Of a stretch of 64,000 bases of DNA, positions 20,029 through 29,443 are shown in pieces. Source of the DNA: Thiomicrorhabdus sp. Milos-T2 (lineage in GTDB: Bacteria > Pseudomonadota > Gammaproteobacteria > Thiomicrospirales > Thiomicrospiraceae). A program made the translations under genes and the position numbers. Positions within the stretch are counted from its first letter, which is position 1, and every line of letters starts with the position of its first letter. The stretch lies in assembly GCF_000702325.1 (NCBI RefSeq), contig NZ_KL370891.1, positions 1,693,306-1,757,305 of the forward strand. Direction: 5' to 3'. The notes beneath the pieces were generated by a model, which was given only the letters and a program-made list of their open reading frames with translations, was not told where the DNA came from and made no database searches.

Positions 20029-20093
20029 AAATTCAACTTTTTAATAAAAAATTAATCCATATAATAACTAAAAACAAAATGGATATTACATAA

Positions 20094-21566
20094 ATGCACT
20101 CGGTTGCCTCTATCAAAAACAATGACTACAAAGCGATTTCATTAAAACTTGTGCTCGCTCTATGGATTTTACTACTTACATTTTCTGCTCAAGCTGAAAA
20201 TTTACCTGACTTAGGCTCACCTGACTTAATTGAGTATGACCATCAAACGGAACAGGAACTTGGTAGAGCCTTTAATACCGCCTTACATACTCAATATGAC
20301 ATTTATAAAGACTTAGAAGTTAACGCATATATAAGAGAGCTAGGACACAAACTTGCCAGCTATACCGGTAACAATCGTAATTATCAATTTTACATTATCA
20401 AAGATTCAAGCATAAATGCTTTTGCAGGGCCTAACGGTGTCATTGGAATCCACACAGGGCTAATTGAAGCTACCCAGTCCGAAGACGAGCTCGCAGCCGT
20501 GATTGCTCACGAAATTTCACACGTTACACAAAACCACCTTTCAAGAAGATATGAATACTCAAACACCCAAGGTAGTTTAAACAGCATTGCAACTCTCATT
20601 GCTGCCATTTTAATCGGTACTCAAGACCCTACCGCAGGTATGGCTACTCTTATGGGCGGCATGGGATATAACATTCAACAGCAATTAAAAAACTCAAGAC
20701 AACATGAATCAGAAGCTGATGCAATCGGCATAAAACTTCTTAACAAAGCTGGCTACAACCCGCATGCAATGGGTGCATTTTTTGGTCGGTTAAGCAAAGC
20801 GAACAATTTAAACACCCATAAAACACCAGAAATCTTACGCACACACCCTGTTTCAGACAATCGCCTTGCCCAAGCAGAGAACCGTGCACAAACAATGAAA
20901 AGAATCATTAGCGAACCGGTAAGCCATCTACAATTTATTAAGATGCGGATAAAAGATGATTACAAACTTAAAATAAAACAACCTGAATTAACCCAAAATG
21001 AAATTCAAAAATTAAACTGTTATCAATTAGGGATTAGCCATTTAAAGAAAGATTTAAAAAAACCTAAGTGCCTAATAAAAATGGCTACGCAAAAGGAAAG
21101 CTTCCCGGTTTTTACAACTTTACTTATACGTTTTTATACAGAACAAAACACAAAAATAAACAAACAAGAACTTAATGATTTTAAAAAACTCATAAAATTT
21201 AAACTTGAACTCTATCCAAACAACCCGAGCATACCCATTCTGTACAGTCGCTACTTACAAAAAAATGGAAAAACAAAAGAAGCCATAAAACTTCTACTGA
21301 AAACAGAAAACAAATTAAGTTATAAATATGAACTTTATAATGAATTAGCTGAACTGTATTCAAAAACTAAACAAGAAAGCTATATTGACATCAATCTTGC
21401 CAAAGAAAATCTTGAAATTGGTAATATAGAAAAAAGCCAATACTTCATAAAACAAGCTAAAGAAACCCTAAATACAAACAACAACAAACTTAAGCAAGAA
21501 ATTTTTATTCTTGAAAACAAAATTTACAAATTATTGAAAAATAAAGATAAAAAAGAAAAACAATGA
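20094..21566 (+). CDS. Secreted M48-family zinc metalloprotease (BepA-like)
   Basis: This 490-aa protein has an N-terminal signal/hydrophobic segment at about residues 18-34 (ending FSAQAENLPDL). The zinc motif HEISH is at 139-143 and the downstream glutamate ligand is in HESEADAIG (about 204-212). The HESEAD arrangement and a helical C-terminus with TPR-like repeats resemble BepA, the periplasmic quality-control protease for BAM substrates. From about residue 280 on, the gene becomes extremely A-rich and Lys/Asn/Glu-rich, ending KNKDKKEKQ. It lies between MITE copy G and soxX. The BepA assignment is probable, not proven. Confidence 0.85.
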   Translation: MHSVASIKNNDYKAISLKLVLALWILLLTFSAQAENLPDLGSPDLIEYDHQTEQELGRAFNTALHTQYDIYKDLEVNAYIRELGHKLASYTGNNRNYQFYIIKDSSINAFAGPNGVIGIHTGLIEATQSEDELAAVIAHEISHVTQNHLSRRYEYSNTQGSLNSIATLIAAILIGTQDPTAGMATLMGGMGYNIQQQLKNSRQHESEADAIGIKLLNKAGYNPHAMGAFFGRLSKANNLNTHKTPEILRTHPVSDNRLAQAENRAQTMKRIISEPVSHLQFIKMRIKDDYKLKIKQPELTQNEIQKLNCYQLGISHLKKDLKKPKCLIKMATQKESFPVFTTLLIRFYTEQNTKINKQELNDFKKLIKFKLELYPNNPSIPILYSRYLQKNGKTKEAIKLLLKTENKLSYKYELYNELAELYSKTKQESYIDINLAKENLEIGNIEKSQYFIKQAKETLNTNNNKLKQEIFILENKIYKLLKNKDKKEKQ

Positions 21567-21744
21567 CACGTCATAAAAAATAATTTCACCATGATTAAAT
21601 ATTGCTATCGCAATACAACCTCAAAAACCTTGCGTTTATTAAGTAACTGAGTAAGCTAACACCACAAAGAGCAATCTCTTTTGTTCATAATAAAAAATCC
21701 CAACATATAATGGGAACGTCGAAAGACACTTTTGGAGGAGAAGA

Positions 21745-22125
21745 ATGATGAATTCTAAAATGAAGCAACTTTTAACTGCTTTAGCTATTTCAACCGCGGT
21801 AGTTGCTGCACCAATTTCAACTGTTCAAGCAGCTGAAAAAGGCGCATCAACGATTGAACAAGGCAAAAAACTTGCCTTTAGCAAATCAAAAGGTAATTGC
21901 CTTGCTTGCCATATGGCTGGTGACGGTACTATGCCTGGTAACATTGGTCCTGCTTTAATCGCGATGAAACTTCGCTACCCTGATAAGCAAAAGCTATTTG
22001 ACAAAGTATGGGGTAAACCTGAAACGCGTACTGTACCCAACAGCATGATGCCTCAATTCGGGCAAAATGGCATTTTATCAGATGATGAAATCAACAAAAT
22101 TGTTGATTACATTTATACTCTATAA
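21745..22125 (+). CDS. soxX: Thiosulfate-oxidation cytochrome c SoxX
   Basis: SoxX is the small haem subunit of SoxAX, which attaches thiosulfate to the SoxYZ carrier in the periplasm. A signal peptide (ending VQAAEK) precedes one haem motif CLACH (GNCLACHMAGDGTMPGNIGP), and a distal Met is in NSMMPQFG. At 126 aa it is normal. A strong GGAGGAG ribosome site precedes the start. A small inverted repeat TCCCA...TGGGA lies 30 bp upstream. It is the first gene of soxXYZA; no soxB, soxCD or soxR is visible nearby. Confidence 0.96.
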   Translation: MMNSKMKQLLTALAISTAVVAAPISTVQAAEKGASTIEQGKKLAFSKSKGNCLACHMAGDGTMPGNIGPALIAMKLRYPDKQKLFDKVWGKPETRTVPNSMMPQFGQNGILSDDEINKIVDYIYTL

Positions 22126-22160
22126 TTTTTATTAAACCTTAACCGGGAGTTTAAAACCTT

Positions 22161-22631
22161 ATGAAACGTAGATCTTTCCTTAAAGGTACCCTAGCAACTG
22201 GCGCAGCAGCTGTAGCTGTTAACGCTGGCCTTCTAACACCTAACGTAGTATTAGCTGCAGACTGGAATTCAAAAGCATTTAAAGCTAAAACAACTGATGA
22301 CGCATTGAATAGCGCTTTTGGTTCTGCTAGCGTTGCAGATTCTGGTGATATCAAACTTAAAGCACCTGCTATCGCAGAAAACGGTGCTGTAACACCTGTA
22401 ACAGTTGATGCTTCTGGTATCGATGGCGTTGAGTCTATCGCTATCATGGCAAGCAAAAACACACATCCATTAGTTTGTGAATATAATTTCGGCGCTGGTG
22501 CACTTGGTTATGTTTCTACACGTATTAAAATGGGTAAAACAATGAATGTTGTTGCCGTTGTTAAAGCTGGTGGGAAACTACTTAAAGCTGAACAAGAAGT
22601 TAAAGTAACAATCGGTGGTTGTGGTGGTTAA
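22161..22631 (+). CDS. soxY: Sulfur carrier protein SoxY
   Basis: SoxY covalently carries sulfur intermediates on a C-terminal cysteine. The protein ends in the swinging-arm motif VTIGGCGG, with the Cys three residues from the end. The N-terminus is a twin-arginine signal (MKRRSFLKGTLATGAAAVAV), expected because SoxYZ is exported folded. At 156 aa it is normal. It starts 35 bp after soxX and is followed by soxZ. Confidence 0.97.
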   Translation: MKRRSFLKGTLATGAAAVAVNAGLLTPNVVLAADWNSKAFKAKTTDDALNSAFGSASVADSGDIKLKAPAIAENGAVTPVTVDASGIDGVESIAIMASKNTHPLVCEYNFGAGALGYVSTRIKMGKTMNVVAVVKAGGKLLKAEQEVKVTIGGCGG

Positions 22632-22687
22632 TCCCCACTGATATTACTTAATTTCTACAACATAACAAATTATTAAAAGGAAATAAC

Positions 22688-22999
22688 ATGTCTATTAAAA
22701 TTAGAATGCGTGGTAAGTCAAAAGGTGGCGTAGCTCAAGTTAAAGCTCTAATCAAGCACCCAATGGAGTCTGGTGCTCGTATGAACAAAAAAACTGGTAA
22801 GCCATATCCAGCTAAGTTCATCGATATGGTTCAAGTTTCTGTAAACGGTACTGCTGCAGTTGACGCTCAGTGGTCTGGTGCAGTATCAGCTAACCCATAC
22901 ATGGCTGTAAAATTAAACGCAAATTCAGGTGATGAAGTAACTGTAAGTATTACTGACAACACTGGTGCAAAAGGTACTAAATCTATTAAACTTAAATAA
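22688..22999 (+). CDS. soxZ: SoxZ, SoxY partner
   Basis: SoxZ is the partner of SoxY in the periplasmic carrier complex. At 103 aa, beginning MSIKIRMRGKSKGGVAQVKALIKHPMESG, it is a classic SoxZ. It has no signal peptide of its own and is exported with SoxY through the Tat system. An AAAGGAAAT ribosome site precedes the start. It follows soxY in the same operon. Confidence 0.97.
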   Translation: MSIKIRMRGKSKGGVAQVKALIKHPMESGARMNKKTGKPYPAKFIDMVQVSVNGTAAVDAQWSGAVSANPYMAVKLNANSGDEVTVSITDNTGAKGTKSIKLK

Positions 23000-23109
23000 T
23001 AGTTTAAATTAGATTTATATCTTGGTATCAGTTGTAAAACTGGTACCAAAAAACTCTATTAAAAATATAATAATTAGAAATATACAGAGCTCTCGGACGG
23101 AGGATTAGA

Positions 23110-23940
23110 ATGAAAAAAACACTACTAATCGCCTTATCATTAGGTGTGGCAGTAGGTGCTGCTTCAACATCAGCATTGGCTGTTGATCCAGAGATGGATC
23201 GTCAACAAGTCTTAAATTTCTTCACTGCAAAAAATCCAAAAATTGCACATAAAGAATATATTAATGGCGCATATATTTATGACGCAGATAAAAAGGCTCA
23301 ATGGGAAGCCGCAGAAGAATTCCCTCCTTATTTAGATGACATTGATGCTGGTGAAGCTGAATGGAATAAACACCAGACGATCTATGAAAAATGCTTTGGT
23401 TCAGATGTGTCAAAAGTACGTGTTAAATACCCATACTTTGATGATGCGGCAAACAAGGTTGTAACCCTTGAAGGTTCTATCAATAAATGCCGTACTGACG
23501 CAGGTCTTAAAGCTTATAAAACAGGTAAAGGTAAACTTGCACAAGTTAGTGCTTACCTAGGTTATAACGCTCGCGGACAAATCATCAATGTTAAAATCGA
23601 AAGTGAAGGTGCTCGTAAAGCTTATGAAGCAGGACGTGCTGTGTTTACTCAGGTTCGTGGTCAGCTAGGGTTATCATGTGCTAAATGTCACGCATACAAT
23701 GCTGGACGTAAAGCACGTTCAAACATAATGTCACCATTTTTAGGTCACCCTACTCACTTCCCTGTATACCGTGCTAAGTCACAATCTTTACATACCTTAG
23801 AAGGACGCTATGTGGGTTGTATGAAAAACATGCGTGCTACACCGTTTAAACCTCAAAGTGCAGAATTCAAAAACTTAGAGTTTTTTGAAGCCTATGTTTC
23901 AAATGGTTTAGAAATCAATGCACCAGGTTACCGTGAATAA
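23110..23940 (+). CDS. soxA: Thiosulfate-oxidation cytochrome c SoxA (mono-haem type)
   Basis: SoxA is the catalytic partner of SoxX. A signal peptide (ending TSALAVDPEM) is followed by 276 aa in total. Only one CXXCH motif is present (LSCAKCHAYNAG), and the active-site cysteine is in GRYVGCMKNMRATPF. The N-terminal domain has two isolated cysteines (YEKCFGS and NKCRTDAG) where di-haem SoxA proteins bind a second haem. These probably form the structural disulfide of mono-haem SoxA. GGACGGAGG is a strong ribosome site just upstream. The operon ends in a clear terminator. Confidence 0.96.
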   Translation: MKKTLLIALSLGVAVGAASTSALAVDPEMDRQQVLNFFTAKNPKIAHKEYINGAYIYDADKKAQWEAAEEFPPYLDDIDAGEAEWNKHQTIYEKCFGSDVSKVRVKYPYFDDAANKVVTLEGSINKCRTDAGLKAYKTGKGKLAQVSAYLGYNARGQIINVKIESEGARKAYEAGRAVFTQVRGQLGLSCAKCHAYNAGRKARSNIMSPFLGHPTHFPVYRAKSQSLHTLEGRYVGCMKNMRATPFKPQSAEFKNLEFFEAYVSNGLEINAPGYRE

Positions 23941-23975
23941 TTGATCTTAAAAGATTAATTTATCTCACATCAAAA

Positions 23976-23997
23976 CCCAGCACTGCTGGGTTTTTTT
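23976..23997 (+). terminator. Terminator of soxXYZA
   Basis: Stem CCCAGCA / TGCTGGG followed by seven T residues, 35 bp after the soxA stop codon. Confidence 0.9.
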
Positions 23998-24040
23998 ATG
24001 CCTACATTTTTTTAGAATAACTCAAATAAATTATCTTAAT

Positions 24041-24224
24041 GAGACCTTTGCACGAGATAGGCGCGAAAGAAAAATGAGGAAAAATTTGCCTGATTGCGGC
24101 GGAAAACGCAGGGAATAGCTAGCTATTCGCAAGTTGTCGCCCAACGGAAGTGCCCTTGGGGTGCAACAAAAATCAGGTGAATTTTAACCATTTTTATTCG
24201 TGCATACTCTCGTGCAAAGGTCTC
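24041..24224 (+). mobile_element. MITE copy H (184 bp, module 2)
   Basis: Flanked by TTAAT direct repeats (24036-24040 and 24225-24229). Module 2 lies at 24134-24167 and modules 1 and 3 are absent, which defines 159+25 bp. It is located between the terminators of soxA and the terB-like gene. Confidence 0.9.
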
Positions 24225-24241
24225 TTAATAAAATCAAGAAT

Positions 24242-24264
24242 AAAAAAAACCGGCAAATGCCGGC
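24242..24264 (-). terminator. Terminator of the terB-like gene
   Basis: On the minus strand, stem CCGGCA / TGCCGG is followed by eight T residues, about 50 bp past the stop codon. Confidence 0.85.
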
Positions 24265-24310
24265 CTTGTAAGTCAAATCAAGTCACTTTACAAAAATTAA
24301 ACCTACTTGA

Positions 24311-24712
24311 TTATCCTGCATCAAGCATTTGCTCACCTTCATAGACCCAGTCAAACCCTTGACGAACCCATGTTTCAATTCGCATTATCAATTCAGGGTC
24401 ATTTAATCCCATTTTTTGCGCTATTAAAAAGACCTTATCCTGCTCTTCTTTTCCAAAGTGTCCATCTTTATATGAAAGTTTAATCAACTCTTGAAGAGTT
24501 ATAATTCTTGACGTTTTTGTATCCAGAAGAGTGATGGCATCATCAATATTTACTTCGCCATTATCGAGATTATATTCAATTCCATAAGCACTACTAAAAG
24601 ATTTTAAATATTGTATTTCTTCTTCAGATACATCATTATCAGCCGCCGCTAAATTAACGGCTAAATCAAATACAATCTGACGTTGTGCTTGAGTAAGTTT
24701 ATTTGCAAACAT
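24311..24712 (-). CDS. TerB-like domain protein
   Basis: This 133-aa soluble, all-helical protein has the TerB/DjlA-type acidic pattern near the start (LAAADNDVSEEEIQYLK) and again at the second repeat (LSYKDGHFGKEEQDKVF). Function in the family is uncertain; links are to metal or phage stress. It follows ilvD by 19 bp and has its own terminator, so it may be the last gene of an ilvD transcript. No tellurite-resistance neighbours are present. Confidence 0.7.
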   Translation of the reverse strand: MFANKLTQAQRQIVFDLAVNLAAADNDVSEEEIQYLKSFSSAYGIEYNLDNGEVNIDDAITLLDTKTSRIITLQELIKLSYKDGHFGKEEQDKVFLIAQKMGLNDPELIMRIETWVRQGFDWVYEGEQMLDAG

Positions 24713-24731
24713 TTATCTAAATCTCCAAAAT

Positions 24732-26591
24732 TTATTTACGCTCTATTTGTTCAACGTTTCTAACAGCACCAAATGCAGCACTGGTTGTCATTGCTCCATA
24801 AGCTCTTAATGCAGCTGTTACTCTTCTTTCACGAGGCTTTTCTGGCTTCCAAGCATGTGCAGCACCCTTTGCTTCCATTGCTTCTCGACGTTTTTCAAAC
24901 TCATCATCTGAGACTAGAGCGTTAATCGTACGATTAGGGATATCAATCTCAATCACATCACCATTTTGGACTAAGCCGATATTTCCACCTTCAGCGGCTT
25001 CAGGTGAACAATGCCCAATAGATAACCCAGAAGTTCCACCAGAAAAGCGTCCATCTGTTAACAAGGCGCACTCTTTCCCTAAGCCCTTAGATTTGAGATA
25101 ACTGGTCGGGTAAAGCATCTCTTGCATGCCTGGCCCACCCTTTGGCCCTTCATAACGAATTAAGACCACATCCCCAGCAACCACTTCATTGCCTAAAATG
25201 GCGGCGACGGCAGCATCCTGGCTTTCATAAATTTTGGCATTTCCAGAAAATTTAAAGATAGACTCATCAACACCGGCAGTTTTCACAATACAACCATCTA
25301 AGGCAATATTTCCCTTAAGAACGGCTAAACCACCATCTTGGGTATAGGCATTTTCTATCGAACGGATACACCCGGTTTCATTATCCACATCAACGGTTTT
25401 CCAACGTTTAGACTGGCTGAAGGCTTCTGTTGTTCTGACATTTCCTGGTGCGGCTCTAAAGAAGGTTTCAATCGCTTCATTCTCACTGCGGCTGATATCC
25501 CATAAATCAATGGCTGCGCCCATAGAAGAGGCATGCACAGTGTGGACATCGGTATTAATCAAACCGCCTCTTTCAAGCTCACCTAAAATACGCATGATGC
25601 CACCGGCACGATGAACATCTTCCATATGATATTTTTTTGAATTGGGCGCAACCTTAACTAAACAAGGCACACGGCGTGAGATTTCATCCATATCCTGCAT
25701 GGTAAATTCCACTTTTGCTTCGTGTGCCACGGCTAACAAATGCAATACAGTATTGGTAGAACCTCCCATTGCAACGTCTAAAGACATTGCATTTTGGAAG
25801 GCTTCAAAGGTGGCGATTGAGCGAGGTAAAACACTTTCGTCATCTTGCTCGTAATATTGTTTGGTAATTTCGACAATACGACGTCCGGCTTCTTCAAATA
25901 AATTTTTACGGTCAGCGTGAGTAGCTAAGGTTGTTCCGTTACCTGGTAAAGCAATCCCTAAGGCTTCCGCTAGACAGTTCATCGAGTTGGCTGTAAACAT
26001 CCCAGAGCAAGACCCACAAGTTGGGCAGGCAGAAACTTCAACATCGTTTACATCGCTGTCAGAACGGGAATCATCAGCTGCCATGACCATAGCGTCGACT
26101 AAGTCTAATTTAATGCCTTCACCACCTAGAACCGTCTTACCAGATTCCATTGGTCCACCGGTGACAAATATCGTTGGAATATTCAGACGCATGGCGGCCA
26201 TCATCATGCCTGGAGTGATTTTGTCACAGTTTGATATACACACTAAAGCATCTGCACAATGGGCATTACACATATATTCAACTGAATCCGCAATCAAGTC
26301 ACGTGAAGGCAGTGAATAAAGCATACCGTCGTGCCCCATAGCAATCCCATCATCTACCGCAATCGTATTAAACTCTTTAGCGATACCGCCAGCTTCTTCA
26401 ATGACTCTAGCAACCAGTTGCCCCATGTCTTTTAAATGAACATGACCAGGTACAAACTGAGTAAAAGAGTTGGCAACAGCAATAATCGGCTTACCAAAAT
26501 CTTCTGTTCCCATTCCTGTGGCTCGCCAAAGAGCTCTTGCTCCAGCCATATTACGGCCATGCGTGCTGGTTTTTGAACGATAATCTGGCAT
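24732..26591 (-). CDS. ilvD: Dihydroxy-acid dehydratase
   Basis: IlvD is an Fe-S enzyme of valine, leucine and isoleucine biosynthesis. Cluster cysteines are seen in [11 protein letters not shown] and [19 protein letters not shown]. Other family blocks are [14 protein letters not shown] and [19 protein letters not shown]. At 619 aa it is the expected length. It is divergent from argA across a 99-bp gap that must hold both promoters. Confidence 0.97.
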   Translation of the reverse strand: MPDYRSKTSTHGRNMAGARALWRATGMGTEDFGKPIIAVANSFTQFVPGHVHLKDMGQLVARVIEEAGGIAKEFNTIAVDDGIAMGHDGMLYSLPSRDLIADSVEYMCNAHCADALVCISNCDKITPGMMMAAMRLNIPTIFVTGGPMESGKTVLGGEGIKLDLVDAMVMAADDSRSDSDVNDVEVSACPTCGSCSGMFTANSMNCLAEALGIALPGNGTTLATHADRKNLFEEAGRRIVEITKQYYEQDDESVLPRSIATFEAFQNAMSLDVAMGGSTNTVLHLLAVAHEAKVEFTMQDMDEISRRVPCLVKVAPNSKKYHMEDVHRAGGIMRILGELERGGLINTDVHTVHASSMGAAIDLWDISRSENEAIETFFRAAPGNVRTTEAFSQSKRWKTVDVDNETGCIRSIENAYTQDGGLAVLKGNIALDGCIVKTAGVDESIFKFSGNAKIYESQDAAVAAILGNEVVAGDVVLIRYEGPKGGPGMQEMLYPTSYLKSKGLGKECALLTDGRFSGGTSGLSIGHCSPEAAEGGNIGLVQNGDVIEIDIPNRTINALVSDDEFEKRREAMEAKGAAHAWKPEKPRERRVTAALRAYGAMTTSAAFGAVRNVEQIERK

Positions 26592-26690
26592 AAAAAACTC
26601 CTTTTAAAGACGGTAAAGCTATTTCAACTTTAGACTTTACCTGTCAGACTGTTATACTTATTAAATTATTACACTTATTTTCGCACATTC

Positions 26691-27977
26691 ATGCAGCAAT
26701 CTGAATTAGATTTTATTAATACATTAAGACAATCCTCCCGTTACATTGAACAACACCGTGGAAAAACCTGTGTTGTTTACCTGCCGGGCGACTTTATATC
26801 GTGTAAAGAATCTGTCTCACAACTTTCTCAAGACATTGGTTTACTCTATAACTTAGGCCTTAAAATTGTTTTGGTGATGGGTGCATCGAGCCAGTTAAAT
26901 AAAGCATTTAATGACGCTGGTATAAACTGGGAACTTCACCAACAATTTAGAATTACCCCAAGTGAATTAATTCCTGTTTTTCAAAAAACAATTGGATTAC
27001 TTCGTAGCCAACTAGAAGCAACTTTTAGTCAGGCTAATTGCCAACAACCTAACCCACCGACGTTAGTTTCCGGTAATTGGGTTATTGCGCAACCTAAAGG
27101 CGTCATTAACGGTATCGATTTCCAGCATACCGGCAAACTCAGAAAGATTCGTCATCAAGCTATTTCTGATTGTTTAAATTCGGGCCAAGTTGCACTACTC
27201 ACTCCAATAGCCTACTCTTTAACCGGCGAAGTATTCAATTTGAACACATTAGAGCAAGCCTGTCATATAGCCAGCGCAATTAATGCTGATAAATTAATGA
27301 TTTATGGTTCTGACCAACAATTAGAAAGTCTTCCAAAACAGCTGAGTATTCCTCAACTAAATGCGATTACTAAAAACCCGGCTAACAATGAGCAAGGTCG
27401 CTTATTAAATCAAGTTAAACAGACAAGTTTCAAAGTAAAGAGAGTTCATTTAATTAATCAAAATGATCCAAGTGCACTTCTACTTGAACTATTTTCACGT
27501 GATGGCTCTGGAACACTTGTATTTAGTGATAGATACCACGAATTAAGACCGGCAACCATAGATGATGTAGGCGGAATTCTTGCATTAATAGACCCTCTTG
27601 AACAAGAAGGTGTCTTAGTTAAACGCTCACGTGAAAGACTTGAGCTCGAAATTGCCAACTTTATCGTCATTGAAAGAGACCAACTCATTATTGGCTGTGC
27701 TGCTCTGTATGCAAACGAAAACAACCTATCAGAACTTGCATGCCTAGCTGTTCATCCCGAATATCAAGGCCAAGAACTCGGTGATGAGCTCCTTAAAGCG
27801 GTAGAAGCCAATGCTTCAAAAATAAATGCAAAACAAATCTTCTTGTTAACAACCCATACTCACCATTGGTTTATTGAACACGGTTTTAGTCTTGCAGATA
27901 TTTCAGTATTACCAGAAAAAAAACAATCCTTATATAATTTTCAACGACAATCTAAAGTGCTTGTCAAATCGCTGTAA
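26691..27977 (+). CDS. argA: N-acetylglutamate synthase (amino-acid N-acetyltransferase)
   Basis: ArgA makes N-acetylglutamate, the first step of arginine synthesis. Residues 1-280 form an amino-acid-kinase fold (VYLPGDFISCK and following), used as a regulatory domain. Residues from about 285 form a GNAT domain with the CoA-binding motif LAVHPEYQGQELGDELL. At 428 aa it matches gammaproteobacterial ArgA. argJ, which can also supply acetylglutamate, is at 39.4 kb. rnt follows 20 bp downstream. Confidence 0.94.
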   Translation: MQQSELDFINTLRQSSRYIEQHRGKTCVVYLPGDFISCKESVSQLSQDIGLLYNLGLKIVLVMGASSQLNKAFNDAGINWELHQQFRITPSELIPVFQKTIGLLRSQLEATFSQANCQQPNPPTLVSGNWVIAQPKGVINGIDFQHTGKLRKIRHQAISDCLNSGQVALLTPIAYSLTGEVFNLNTLEQACHIASAINADKLMIYGSDQQLESLPKQLSIPQLNAITKNPANNEQGRLLNQVKQTSFKVKRVHLINQNDPSALLLELFSRDGSGTLVFSDRYHELRPATIDDVGGILALIDPLEQEGVLVKRSRERLELEIANFIVIERDQLIIGCAALYANENNLSELACLAVHPEYQGQELGDELLKAVEANASKINAKQIFLLTTHTHHWFIEHGFSLADISVLPEKKQSLYNFQRQSKVLVKSL

Positions 27978-27997
27978 AGAGCAGCTAAAGTGAATAC

Positions 27998-28642
27998 ATG
28001 AGCAAAGTGACTCAAATCAAAGACCGTTTTCGCGGTTTTTTACCGGTAGTAGTTGACGTAGAAACTGCTGGATTTAACCATCATACTGATGCCTTATTAG
28101 AAATGGCCGTTGTTACCTTAAAAATGGATGAAAACGGCAATCTTTCTCGTGATCAGAGCTATGAAAAAAATATCCTGCCATTTGAGGGAGCAAACCTAGA
28201 AGAAAATGCTTTAAAATTTATTGGAATGGAAGACCCGTACCACCCTTTTAGAAAGGCTGTTAATGAAAAACGCGCTTTAACAGAATTATTTACACCGATT
28301 CAACAACAAGTAAAAGCTACTGGTTGCACCCGTGCTATTTTGGTTGGACATAATGCTTTTTTTGACCTTAATTTTGTTCAAAAGGCGGCTGAACGTTGCA
28401 AAATTAAGTCGCCATTTCATGAATTTAGTACCTTTGATACCGTATCGCTGTCAGGTTTAGCTTATGGGCAAACCGTCTTAGCTAAAGCCGCTGCGTGCGC
28501 TGGAATGGAGTGGGACAACAACCTTGCTCACACAGCTGTTTATGACACTGAAAAAACAGCGGATTTGTTTTGTGAGATCGTTAATCAATGGCCTATAGAA
28601 AACAATAAATCTGAAGACAACAAATCAGAAAATTCTAAATAA
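27998..28642 (+). CDS. rnt: Ribonuclease T
   Basis: RNase T is a DEDD 3'-5' exoribonuclease that trims tRNA, 5S and 23S rRNA. The Exo motifs are VVDVETAGFN (Exo I), HNAFFDLNF (Exo II) and HTAVYDTEKTADLF (Exo III). At 214 aa it is normal, with a short Asn/Ser/Glu-rich tail. It is linked to argA and followed by an ACCAGGCCTGGT palindrome and a bidirectional terminator. Confidence 0.95.
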   Translation: MSKVTQIKDRFRGFLPVVVDVETAGFNHHTDALLEMAVVTLKMDENGNLSRDQSYEKNILPFEGANLEENALKFIGMEDPYHPFRKAVNEKRALTELFTPIQQQVKATGCTRAILVGHNAFFDLNFVQKAAERCKIKSPFHEFSTFDTVSLSGLAYGQTVLAKAAACAGMEWDNNLAHTAVYDTEKTADLFCEIVNQWPIENNKSEDNKSENSK

Positions 28643-28664
28643 AAAACTTAAATTTCATCAAGTT

Positions 28665-28676
28665 ACCAGGCCTGGT
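28665..28676. repeat. ACCAGGCCTGGT palindrome, downstream of rnt
   Basis: Exact 12-mer with one further symmetric base pair (T...A), 23 bp after the rnt stop codon. Confidence 0.9.
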
Positions 28677-28743
28677 AGTTTGAATATTTTCTAAGAGACT
28701 TTGCTCAAATCTATACTAAGTTAACGCTCCCATTAGTAATAAA

Positions 28744-28767
28744 AAAAGGCACTAAACAGTGCCTTTT
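28744..28767. terminator. Bidirectional terminator between rnt and grxD
   Basis: Perfect stem AAAAGGCACT / AGTGCCTTTT with an AAAC loop. T runs in both directions serve the convergent genes. Confidence 0.9.
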
Positions 28768-28792
28768 ATTAACTTAAACATGGTAAATAAGT

Positions 28793-29155
28793 TTAAGCGT
28801 TTGACTTTGCTTCATGCTTTGCATTTGCTTCAGCCATCATCTTTTTAAGCTCGCCAGACTCAGCTAACTCTAACGTAATATCACATCCACCTTGAAGCTC
28901 TCCATCAATATAAAGCTGAGGGAATGTTGGCCAATCTTGATATTTTGGAAGATACTCAAAAATAGTTGCATCCGCTAAAATATTCACAAAGGCAAATTTT
29001 TCTTCGGTTTCTGCTAATGCTTGAGCCGCACGGCTAGAAAAACCACAAGATGGCATTTGAGGGGTTCCTTTCATATAAATAACCACAGGATTATTGGTTA
29101 CTTGGCTATGAATACGCTCTAATGTTTCTTTAACAATAGGATCTTGGTTTTCCAT
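28793..29155 (-). CDS. grxD: Monothiol glutaredoxin GrxD
   Basis: Grx4-type glutaredoxins bind and transfer [2Fe-2S] clusters with glutathione. The active-site motif CGFS is at residues 37-40 (MPSCGFSSRAAQAL), and WPTFPQLYIDGELQGGCDI is the conserved cis-proline/GG region. At 120 aa it is normal. MITE copy I lies upstream, between it and the asparagine-synthase-family gene. It is a probable partner of the Suf system and IscA in this genome. Confidence 0.95.
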   Translation of the reverse strand: MENQDPIVKETLERIHSQVTNNPVVIYMKGTPQMPSCGFSSRAAQALAETEEKFAFVNILADATIFEYLPKYQDWPTFPQLYIDGELQGGCDITLELAESGELKKMMAEANAKHEAKSNA

Positions 29156-29235
29156 TCTTCTTTCCTTACTAGTTTTAATTCTTGACTATTTTACTAGGTT
29201 ATACATAAAAAATATAGATAAAATTAGGGCAATAT

Positions 29236-29439
29236 GAGACCTTTTCACGAGATAGGTGCGAAAGAAAAATGAGGTAAAATTGACCTGGTTGCGGCGGAAA
29301 GCGAAGGGAATAGCTAGCTATTCCCAAGTTGTCGCCCAACGGAAGTGCCCTTGGGGTACAACAAAAATCAGGTGAATTTTTACCCTCAAGGGGCACCTAG
29401 AACCATTTTTACTCGTGCATACTTTCGTGCAAAGTTCTC
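29236..29439 (+). mobile_element. MITE copy I (204 bp, modules 2 and 3)
   Basis: Flanks AATAT and AGTAT match at four of five bases. Module 2 is at 29329-29362 and module 3 at 29381-29400 in the right arm. The right end is slightly decayed (AAAGTTCTC). It abuts the stop codon of the downstream asparagine-synthase-family gene. Confidence 0.88.
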
Positions 29440-29443
29440 AGTA

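Noticed and set aside
24150-24344. Small open frame in MITE copy H, with a similar one at 29199-29396
   Set aside because: Both translate module-2 sequence (PLGCNKNQ / PLGDNLGIA). Frame and stop codons differ, no ribosome site is present, and the shared text is element sequence.
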